From Arctopsyche grandis (Eukaryota; Arthropoda; Insecta; Trichoptera; Hydropsychidae), in assembly GCF_051622035.1 (NCBI RefSeq), contig NC_135360.1, positions 2,352,001-2,416,000 of the forward strand: 64,000 bases of DNA. Reading direction: 5' to 3'. Positions 55,186 to 64,000 of the stretch are shown piece by piece; within the stretch, counting starts at the first letter, position 1, and each line of letters begins with the position of its first letter. The notes beneath the pieces were generated by a model that ran no database searches, was not told the DNA's origin, and saw only the letters and a program-made list of their open reading frames with translations. Made by a program: the position numbers and the translations under genes.

Positions 55186-57321
55186 TTTTAGTGGCTTAAC
55201 TCTAGTATGAATACCCATATGTGCACTGAAATCAGATTTTCTAAGAAATGATTTTAAACAGATGTGACATTTGTGTGGCTTTACCCCACTATGAACCTTG
55301 GTATGTGCAATAAGACATCGTTTCATACTAAATGTTTTTGAACAAATGTCACATTTGTGTGGCTTTAACCCAGTATGAATACTAATATGTTCAATAAGAG
55401 ATCGTTTTGTATTATATGTTTTTGAACAAATGTCACATTTGTATAGCTTTACCCCAGTATGATTATTATAAGTATGTAGAATAAGAGATCGTTTTGTAGT
55501 ATATGTTTTTGAACAAATGTCACATTTGTGTGGCTTCACAGTATGAATACCCATATGTGCACTGAAATTATATTTTCTAAGGAATGATTTTAAACAAATG
55601 TGACATTTGTATGGCCTTACCCCAGTATGTATTCTCATGTGTCCACTTAGGTGAGATTTCGAATAAAATGATTTTAAACAAATTTTACATTTATGTGGCT
55701 TTAGCCCATAATGAGTATTTATATGATCACTAAGAGATCGTTTTGTGCTATATGTTTTTGAACAAATGTCACATTTGTGTGACTTTACCACAGTATGAAT
55801 ATGCATATGTGCACTGAAATGAGATTTTCTAAGAAATGATTTTAAACAAATATCACATTTGTGTGATTTTACCCCAATATGAATACCCATATGTGAACTA
55901 AGTTTTGATTTTCTAAAGAATGTTTTTGAACAAATGTCACATTTGTATGGCTTTACCCCAATATGAACATTGATATGTGTAATAAGAGATCCTTTTGTAG
56001 TATATGTTTTTGTACAAATTTCACATTTGTGCAGCTTTAATCCAGTATGAATACTAATATGGTCAATAAGAGATTGTTTCATAGAAAATGTTTTCGAACA
56101 AATGTCACATTTGTGTGGCTTTACCCCAGTATGAATATTAATATGTTTGATAAGAGATCGTTTTGTAGTATATTTTTTTGAACAAAACTCACATTTGTGT
56201 AGAATTACACCAGTATGAATATTAGTATGTTCAATAAGAGATCGTTTTGTAGTATATGTTTTTGAACAAATGTCACATTTGTGTGACTTAACCCCACTAT
56301 GAATACCCATATGTGCACTGAAGTTAGATTTACTAAGGAATGATTTTAAACAAATCTCACATTTGTGTGGCCTTACCCCAGTATGTATTCTCATGTGTCT
56401 ACTGAGATGAGATTTCGAATTAAATGATTTTAAACAAATGTTGCATTTGTGTGGCTTTAGTCCACTATGAGTATTCATATGTTCATTAAGAGATCGTTTT
56501 GTTGTATATGTTTTTGAACAAATGTCACACTTATAAGGCTTTACCCCATTATGAATTTTCATGTGTGTACTGAGCTGGGGTTTTGACGTGAATGAGTTTT
56601 TCCGTGTCACAAGATTGTGTTTATTAGTAAACGAGTCGTCTTGGAAATCTATTTTATGTTCCAATTCAGAAACTGTAGAGCATATCGTATCTAAAGCTTT
56701 TCGTAATGGTAATTCTTCCACTAGAATGTGTCTATCGGTATCCATTATTGCTGCCATATTGTCTCTTGAAGTAATTTTTCTTCCAGGGGCCTAAAAGATA
56801 AACCGAACGATATACAACTTAACATGTGTAACATTTTGACAGTGTGATTAGATGTCATTTTAAATGGAAATTCTAATCGATCTTAGTCACTCGAATCCCA
56901 TTTACTTACTTCGCCATTGTCTGGAGAATGAGAAATGTTGAGTGGCACATCTTCCCATATTAAATCTTCCAGCCAAACTTCCTCCGGCTTGACTTTCAAA
57001 CACTTGTCTAATTTCACCCTCGACGTTGTGTCGTTGTGAAAACAAGCGTTTCGAAAGTTATCGAGCAATTCCAAATTGTTGACACACGAGAGGCATATCA
57101 TATTTGGCAGATGATCCCCTATCCGAATCTGCAAAGGAGAAAGATGTTGAAGATAACGAGAACTAGTGATTTAACATTAGCAATGGTTTAAATGTAACGG
57201 AACTAACCGGCAGCCGACAGCAGGTCCGAATACGTTGTGCCAATCCCGGTAGATGAGGGTCGTCATGAATGGAGACAAAGGACTCTGCTGGAGCAGAGCA
57301 GAGACATAGTCTGCACTCCAT
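55183..57321 (-). CDS. ZAD-C2H2 zinc-finger protein G (16 fingers)
   Basis: Exons on the minus strand are 57321-57208, 57128-56910 and 56790-55183, phase 0, with introns of 79 and 119 bp; the product is 646 residues. ZAD Cys pairs are at 3/6 and 50/53. Exon 3 starts APGRK instead of TPGRK. Sixteen fingers follow the half-finger LSTHMKIH. The linker after finger 12 lacks one residue (HTVKPHKC), and finger 13 has an H-x4-H end (HTYNNH). The finger order resembles that of E with additional fingers in the middle, so E and G are closest relatives; their downstream regions are also colinear. The frame is intact and ends KPLK. Confidence 0.88.
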
Positions 57322-57780
57322 TGCTACTTGGACAGCACAATTTTCAACAATAACTATAGAACGGAAAATTCTTTGACCCTCGATATTGATTGATTTTTTT
57401 CAAGAATCGCCTTTGCGAATCGTACACGATATAATAATTATATTATGAAAATAGCAGAAAATAATAGTTGGATAACGATTCTCCAGCACTCGCCTACCAG
57501 CTCCACGAACGCGTTATTTTATATTAGTGAACGAAATTCTGTTTAGGCACTGCTGTCAGCTGTCAACATGCTTGACGCATCATATATTTCTTTGTGATGG
57601 CAGCTCTGCTTACCAAGCGCTGTTTGTGAATGTCCGAGAAATTTTGATCAGAATTTCCGATGATTTATCTTTTACGGATAGTCGTCACTACCGATTAAAA
57701 TGCTGATCAAAATAAATTTAAAATAAAATTAACTATTTGTAGTGATATATCGATACAACTATTTTGTCAGTTTATTATAA
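57322..57780 (-). promoter_or_regulatory. Conserved 5' flank of gene G
   Basis: It carries the same blocks as the flanks of D and F, with ctgctgtcagctgtcaac at 57550-57567. Similarity fades near 57740. Confidence 0.5.
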
Positions 57781-57782
57781 TT

Positions 57783-57905
57783 AGAGGTAGGATAGCCAAG
57801 GGGCCGCTCATTGTTCCCTTGTTGTAAATCCTTTGTAAAAAAGGTTCGGCAAACCTTTAACAATGCATTTACAACATTTGAACAATAAGCGGCACCTTCT
57901 GGGTC
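57783..57905. repeat. Palindromic repeat, copy of 44650-44755
   Basis: The arms ggccgctcattgttc and gaacaataagcggc pair imperfectly around ttcggcaaacctttaac. It has no coding content. Confidence 0.45.
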
Positions 57906-57932
57906 CGGGCTTTAATTATAATTAAACACTAC

Positions 57933-58323
57933 TAAAGGTCTTGTGGCGGCTCGCTTATACGACATGGTCGAGTTTGGTTGCCTTCCTGCGAGTGGGGACC
58001 AACCCGGCTGGGTTCGGAGAGCCACTACTCACTCTGTCTTCAGCTGTCATATAATAAACACGTGCATTAACATGCCAGTCGTCTCATTCGTTCATCCTCC
58101 ATAGTCTGTTCCTACCTATCCAGGACGACCCGTATCCTGCAGGTGTCATGCAAGTGCGGATAGTATTCTTTGATATATTCTATATGGACGCGCATGAATG
58201 CGTAAATGCGCATGCGCGAATGGAGTATGAATACGTCCATATAATGTACCAAAGAATACTATCTGCACTTACATGACACCTGCAGGATACGGGTTGTGCT
58301 GGATAGGTAGGAGCAGACCTTTA
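57933..58323. mobile_element. AAAGGTCTGTTC foldback element hosting a solo TRIM LTR
   Basis: Long inverted ends (gttcctacctatccaggacg and cgggttgtgctggataggta) extend over at least 75 bp each. The TRIM LTR at 57942-58103 interrupts the left end with a GTCT duplication. Confidence 0.65.
57942..58103 (+). mobile_element. Solo TRIM LTR
   Basis: A 162-bp LTR (TGTGGCGGCTCG to CATCCTCCATA) has GTCT at 57938-57941 and 58104-58107. Confidence 0.85.
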
Positions 58324-59144
58324 AGGTCTGTTCATACCTAGTCAGCACGTACCGACTTCAGCAGGTATCCGGCCGTACGAAAAGTATTCTTTGGTACATT
58401 TTGTATGGGTATATTTATACCAACCGTCACGTTTACGCCACGGCACGCTTACAGCAGTACCCGACATTTCCTGTTCATACATTACAGCAACATCCGTCTA
58501 CGTGTCGTATCCGTTTTTTTGGCCATCGTGGAAATATACACGCGAATTACGTGCCATGAGTCTGCCGCTTTGCTGTTTTGGACCAATTATCGATAGTGAC
58601 AGTTGACAGCTGTTCAATCTTTCGACATGGTTTTGGCGCAAATATTTAAAAAAAAAAAATTTTTTTACGGAAATATTTAAAAATTTTTTGTCCATCATCC
58701 ACAAGCTCCTTATACAGTGTCCAAAACTCTCCTTCGGTTTTTCTATTTTTTAACATGCGATGCACATCAAAACGCCTCCGTGCTTTTTTATTGCCTTCTT
58801 GAGCTTCTTATTCCAACAAAAACGCGATTATACATAATTTTTCGTTCAATTAACGCCGAAACATTTTTGCTGACTTGTATTCTGACGCGTAGCTACGAAT
58901 GCACGTGTATGCATTCATATTGTAAGTACTCAACAATACGACGTAAGCAATATTGCGCCGTATCGTCATGGCCTGTAATGTATAAGTAAGCCGATTTTGC
59001 CTTGCACTCGGCCAAAGTGATGTAAGCGTGACGTGACCGCGACGTGTAGGTAGATATGAATAGAAATGTAATAAAATGACATATTTGAAACGGAGTCGTG
59101 CAGTGCTGAAGCCGTGCAGTGCTGTTAAGTATGAACAGACCTTA
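58322..59144. mobile_element. AAAGGTCTGTTC-family element, compact copy
   Basis: The ends TTAAGGTCTGTTCATACCTA and (reverse complement) TTAAGGTCTGTTCATACTT are inverted repeats. The interior of about 780 bp has no recognised gene and includes moderately GC-rich blocks. It abuts the foldback copy at 57933-58323. Confidence 0.6.
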
Positions 59145-59889
59145 AAACGTTCCTGCAGTTGTTCTCATACGATATTAGGTAAACACAAGCTTACCCCATT
59201 TAAAGTGTAGTTATAAATTGCAATATCCTAGAAAAGCACCAAATATTTCAATCAATTTTACCCTTCTTATTTTATTTATTAAGTTTTAGAAACACGCCAG
59301 CTGGGCCAAAGCCAAAATTAAAAATTGGTCGAATTTTTGGGCGTGACCAGTTTTTTCGTGACCAATTTTCGGGTGTGACCAGTTATCTCGTGACCAGGTT
59401 TAGTGTGACGGTGATAATGACGGTTTAATCACATGTGACCGATCTAGAGCGACTGATTGTTCTGTGACCGGTTCACATAAGACTAGTAGTCCGTTTATAG
59501 TGACGACTATCCGCAAAATATTACTAGTAGTCCGTCAGTAGTGACGACTATCCGCAAAAGATAAAAAATCGGAAATTCTGATCATAATTTCTCGGACGCT
59601 CACAAACTGCGGTTCGTAAGCTGAGCTGCCATCATAAAAAAATGTATGCGTCTAACTTGTTGACATATTTCATATTTCGTTCACAAATATAAAATTACCC
59701 TTTCGCGGAGCTCGTAAGCGAGTGCTGGTGAATCTTTATCGAACTATTATTTTCTGCTATTTTCATAATATAATTATTATATCGTGTACGATTCGTAAAG
59801 GCGATTCTTGAAAAAAATCAATCAATATCAAGGGTCAAAGAATCTTCCGTTCTATAGGTATTGTTGAAAATTGTGCTGTCCAATTAGCA
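59145..59889 (+). promoter_or_regulatory. Upstream region of gene H
   Basis: The tandem TGGTCACAC block lies at 59310-59490. From about 59565 the sequence matches, in inverse orientation to D-G, the conserved 5' flank (tcaatatcaagggtcaaaga at 59821-59840). The CAGCTG palindrome is degraded to gttgacatatttcat here. Confidence 0.45.
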
Positions 59890-61065
59890 ATGGAGTGCAG
59901 ACTTTGTCTCTGCTCTGCTCTAGCAGGGTCCTTTGTCTCCATCCATGACGACCCTCATCCACCGGGATTGGCACAACGTATTCGGACCTGCTGTTGGCTG
60001 CCGGTTAGTTCCATTACATTTAAACCATTGCTAATATTAATTCACTAGTTCTCGTTATCTTCAACATCTTTCTCATTTGCAGATTTGGAAAGGTGACCAT
60101 CTGCCAAATATGATATGCCTTTCTTGTGTCAACAGCCTGGAATTGCTGGACAGCTTTCGAAACGCTTGTTTTCAGAACGACACAAACTCGAGGGTGAAAT
60201 TAGACAAGTGTTTGAAAGTCAAGCCGGAGGAAGTTTTGTTGGAAGATTTAATATGGGAAGATTTACCACTCAACATTTCTCATTCACCAGACAATGGCGA
60301 GGTAAGTAAATGGGATTCGAGTGTCTTAGATCGATTAAAATTTACATTTAAAATTACATCTAATCACACTGTAAAAATGTTATGCATGCTAAATTGTATT
60401 ACGTTCGAATTATTTTTTAGACCCCTGGAAGAGAAATTACTTCGGGAGACAATATGGCAGCGATAATGGATACAAATAGACACGTTCTAGCAGAAGAATT
60501 ACCATTACGAAAAGCTTTAGATAAGATATGCTCTACACATTCTGAATTAGAGCATATAATAGATTTCCAAGACAAATTGCTTACTCGTAAAAAAAATCTT
60601 GTGACAAAGAAACACTCAGATACTCGAAAAAAGCTGCACGAATGTGACATTTGTTCAAAAACATATGCTACGCAACGATATCTTACTGTACATATCAATA
60701 CTCATATCGAGGTAAAATCATATAAATGTGAAATTTGTTTAAAATCATTCCTTAAAAGATATCTACTCATTGCACACATGGGTGTTCATACTGGGGTAAA
60801 ACCACACAAATGTGACATTTGTTCAAAAACATATACTACAAAACGATCTCTTAGTGAACATATAAATATTCATACGGGGGTAAAGCCACACAAATGTGAC
60901 ATTTGTTCAAAAACATTTACCGTGAAACGATCTCTTACTGCTCATATCAATATTCATAGTGGGGTAAAGCCACACAAATGCCACATTTGTTTAAAATCAT
61001 TCCTTAGAAAATCTTATTTCAGTGCACATATGGGTATTCATAGTAGAGTAAAGCCACTAAAATAG
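59890..61065 (+). CDS. ZAD-C2H2 zinc-finger protein H (5 fingers)
   Basis: Exons are 59890-60003, 60083-60301 and 60421-61065, phase 0, with introns of 79 and 119 bp; the product is 325 residues. ZAD Cys pairs are at 3/6 and 50/53. Only five fingers are present, the first directly after a Lys/Asn-rich spacer and without the half-finger seen in its paralogues. The protein ends HSRVKPLK and the stop lies in AAATAGGGC, the same bases as in E-G, although the downstream repeat is not the same. It is the shortest member, in opposite orientation to C-G, and looks intact. Contraction by loss of fingers is likely. Confidence 0.87.
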
Positions 61066-61947
61066 GGCATCAGCGTACATCAGCGACATCAATACATTGT
61101 ACATCAGCGACGTAATTTTTCATATTTATAACATTCCATTTTATTATTATTTTTATTACTATTTTTTGATCAATCTTGTTTACTTGTTTCCGGCCATAGG
61201 GTAGCTTAAGGTAGGGTTACCATTCGTCCCGGATTTTCTGGGACAGTACCGGATTCCATCTCTGCATCCCGCATAGATAAATGTCCCGGATTTAACAATT
61301 TATCAAAATAAATTGACAAAAACAAGCAATCGTTAAAAAATGATTTGGACCATTTTAAATCTCCACTCTTAAAATCAAATTGAAAAACACACGCTTTATT
61401 ACCATTTACATGAATACTTCAAACCATAAATATTTAAGGCTATTTCCGATCCTCATTAGACATTTCAAGTTAAAATTTTAGATTTAATCACCTAACATTA
61501 CCGGAGAAACATCAGAAATAATGACGAAATCAGTTGCATCAGATGCATTGGATTAAAACTACTTGACAAATGAGTTGATGGGATATTGTGCAGATAATAC
61601 AAATTCTGACTTTGGTGGTATTAATAGAATAGGAACAAACAATGTATTTTTGCGATTAAATAATCAATTAAACCGTCCAATAATTGGAGTCGGTTGCGCA
61701 GTAGAGTCTCCAATTACTCGACATCATCAACTACTCGAGTATCGAGTAGTAAAATCTTAAGATACTCGAGAATTTACTAAAATGTAGCAAAATAGCTATT
61801 AATCATGATATTTCAAATGATTTATCAGCCCAGTAGTTGTCGATCCTTTGCACCCAATGTATTAACCACATTTATAATATTACATGATTTGTGCTCCTTT
61901 CTTAAAAAATAATTTTTGATCGCTTTGAGATGGCTAAAATGGGGTTT
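61066..61947. other. Downstream module of gene H and AT-rich sequence
   Basis: From 61108 to 61205 the sequence is the inverse of the module downstream of D, E and G (gtacatcagcgacgtaat, then cttgtttccggccatagg). A TAGGGTTACCATTCGTCCC repeat end follows at 61215. Nothing else is supported; a 65-codon frame at 61563-61760 has no recognised domain. Confidence 0.35.
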
Positions 61948-62295
61948 GGTGCAAACGATCGACAAGCGCCAGACAGACTGAACGACAGATTAACTGGATG
62001 GCTGCTTTGAACGCAATTCTCGACTTCACGAATGATTGATTGCACATCAGATGACGAGTAACCTTTCGATGTGGATAGATGCAATGATTAAAATTGAGTT
62101 GGATCTTTCTGGCGAGTTTAATAAGGCAAAATTCGGAACTAAAGTATCAGAAGCACAGAACGTATACAGGGTAGGCGTATGTCGGGACTTCGGGTAGATT
62201 TCGCTTAGTGTAAGTGCGAGCAGTGCGCACGCATAAGGTACACGTGTCGTTAATCTGGGGTTCAGTCTGTCTGGCGCTTGTCAATCGTTTGCACC
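61948..62295. mobile_element. Foldback element related to 48896-49271
   Basis: The ends ggtgcaaacgatcgacaagc and (reverse complement) ggtgcaaacgattgacaagc pair over more than 40 bp. The interior shares tgcacatcagatgacgagta with the other copy. Confidence 0.6.
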
Positions 62296-63271
62296 GCATC
62301 GCTAAAATGCTATACACTAATTAGATTTCTTTTATTTTATAGTGAACTAGTGGTTTTACCCGGCTTCGCTCGGTATTTGTAATATTAACCGCTTAAACAT
62401 GACTAATCTAGTAAACATTTCATTAAATTTATTTGAATAGTTTTATTTTATATAAATTTATTGGAACATTCATTTGTTTTTTTTTTATTAAATTGATTGT
62501 CACGAACAAACAAACATGTTATATATAACTAAGTCTCTTTTGAAATTATATGTATACCAGAACTTCGCCCCCGGGGCGAAGACGCCTATATTTATTACAA
62601 AGTAAAATTTTTGCACTAGTCACATGCACTTAATTTGTTTTATTAATTAATATGATTTATACAAATGCTGATGAAATTAAAAAGCGGCCGATTTAAGTTT
62701 GCATACAGGCGGCCGAACTGCAAGGCGCGGGCCTGCCGACAACTGTATGAAATCATTACGACAAAAAATAAAGTTTATTTGGTACAATGTTTTTATTAAA
62801 CAAATAAATTATATAATATTATAATTTGCTGACTCGGTGTATGCATTGATATCTTTTTTAAATTCCAGTGGGTTGTTTATATTTATTACGAGAAAATATT
62901 GAAACTCAAGTGTCTATGATGGTATCTGATCTAACTGGAGTCTTTTCGCACTACATATACACTCCCAAATTTTCGATCTCCATCCATCCAATTTTTCCAA
63001 CACTGAAATACTGCCAAGATTGACAGCTTCCATTCCCCGAGGCATCTCCCATTTTCAAAAATGTTGAGTCGGTTTATCGTCGTAGATTTCACTATACAAA
63101 CTTATCCCATATTATTTGATACTCGCTAGAACAATATTCAATCATTTAAAATCTAATTAAACATTAGGCTAATTAAGCAAAAATACAACTTGGGAAAAAT
63201 ATCCTAGGTGACGTACCCACAATTTTAAACAGTCGTTGAAAATAAAAAAAATATTTAAAACCAAAAAAAAG
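62296..63271. other. Interval with a tagtggttttacccggcttc repeat; otherwise no gene
   Basis: The motif at 62350-62369 and a palindromic cgcccccggggcg near 62568-62580 suggest a mobile-element terminus. The part near 63271 may be the 3' UTR of the minus-strand coiled-coil gene. Confidence 0.3.
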
Positions 63272-63574
63272 CTAACACAGGTTGGTTTCTTTGTTTCCAG
63301 AAGCGAGCCGTTCCAATAACTCGTTTTTATCTTGTGATAGCCGTTCATAAGCTTTCTTCAATTCGGCCAATTCTTTCTTACAATCACTGAAAACACAATA
63401 ATTCACATTTTAAACCGTATATTTGTAAACATATATAAAAACACACATACATATGTGTACAATACTTACACAGCCACTTGTCTTTCAAGCGAAAGCTGGT
63501 ACATTAAGTCGTTTTTGTCTTGTAAAAGTTGTTTGTTGGCTATTTTCAATTCAGTCAACTCTTCTTGACCATAA
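63272..63574 (-). CDS. Coiled-coil protein, last two coding exons (partial)
   Basis: On the minus strand, exon 63574-63470 (105 bp) and exon 63386-63272 (115 bp, ending in TAG) are joined across an 83-bp GT-AG intron. The donor GTAAGT and acceptor TTTTCAG keep the frame. The encoded segments, EELTELKIANKQLLQDKNDL and KELAELKKAYERLSQDKNEL, are heptad-like and similar to each other, and both exons begin with one base that completes a codon. The protein ends SGNKETNLC. The 5' part lies right of the window or farther upstream on the minus strand. I cannot name the family. Confidence 0.6.
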
Positions 63575-64000
63575 CTATAGATATTACATATTATACATTA
63601 TCTCAGTGATGTTATTCAGTTTTTGTAACGATAAGAATAGTAGTTATAACAACCATTTTTTCAAACATGAAAATACTGTTGTGTTATAAATACACCAACC
63701 TACTTACTAAATTAAAGTCTATTCCCACTTTTTTTTACTATTTTGAAGCAATGGAGATGAAAACCTATCCCAAGATAACTTCAATATAACCCAAAAATAC
63801 AAATGTTTGACATGGTGAACCTGTTTATTTTTTCAATAGCGTTTTTACCGAATCCAATTTATTATAATTTATCAGTGGAAATAAATTTCGGGAATGAAAC
63901 GACACGGTATATGCACATATGTACCCACAGTGCTTTTAGAATTTTCTCCAATGTCGCTAAAATGATCTAATGCGAGAGAATGTGCTTTCAATAATAATAT
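63575..64000. other. AT-rich sequence, probably intron of the coiled-coil gene
   Basis: No further exon with matching phase is evident before the window ends. Confidence 0.3.

Overview
This is AT-rich animal nuclear DNA, most likely from an insect. The main evidence is a cluster of eight genes that combine a split zinc-finger-associated domain (ZAD, an arthropod-specific dimerisation domain) with long arrays of C2H2 zinc fingers. The genes have tiny introns (69-270 bp). The window is crowded with transposable elements: hAT-like, piggyBac-like, R1-clade and other LINEs, a tRNA-derived SINE, LTR elements, MITEs and foldbacks. I cannot fix the order; Lepidoptera is possible but unproven.

Layout. 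The left edge holds the first coding exon of a RELCH (LisH/HEAT protein) homologue on the minus strand. ZAD-C2H2 genes follow: A (+, 3423-5713), B (+, 9044-10244), C (-, 13299-15126), D (-, 25787-27913), E (-, 40449-42248), F (-, 49559-51570), G (-, 55183-57321) and H (+, 59890-61065). The right edge carries the last two exons of an unidentified coiled-coil gene on the minus strand (63272-63574). Between the genes are mostly nested mobile elements.

All ZAD-C2H2 genes share one architecture. Exon 1 (38 codons, 33 in B) carries the first Cys pair of the ZAD. Exon 2 (73-92 codons) carries the second pair. Exon 3 carries all fingers. All junctions are phase 0. Finger number runs from 5 (H) to 17 (A). 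Genes A and C-H are recent paralogues with conserved 5' flanks; B is diverged and has canonical TGEKPYKC-type linkers. They are probably nuclear DNA-binding transcription regulators, but no target can be read from sequence.

The cluster is being remodelled. Gene C has an in-frame chimeric extra exon. Gene D has a 504-bp six-finger internal duplication and decayed end fingers. Gene E has a Cys-to-stop nonsense codon. The array of A is cut by a hAT insertion. In E, F and G (and ancestrally D) the 3' end coincides with the end of a repeat whose first three bases supply the TAG stop, and orphan fingers lie beyond it near E and G. Paralogous empty sites at the G locus date a hAT copy and a young LTR element at the E locus.

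Coordinates and splice sites were read by eye. Family names rest on recognised motifs, not on database searches.
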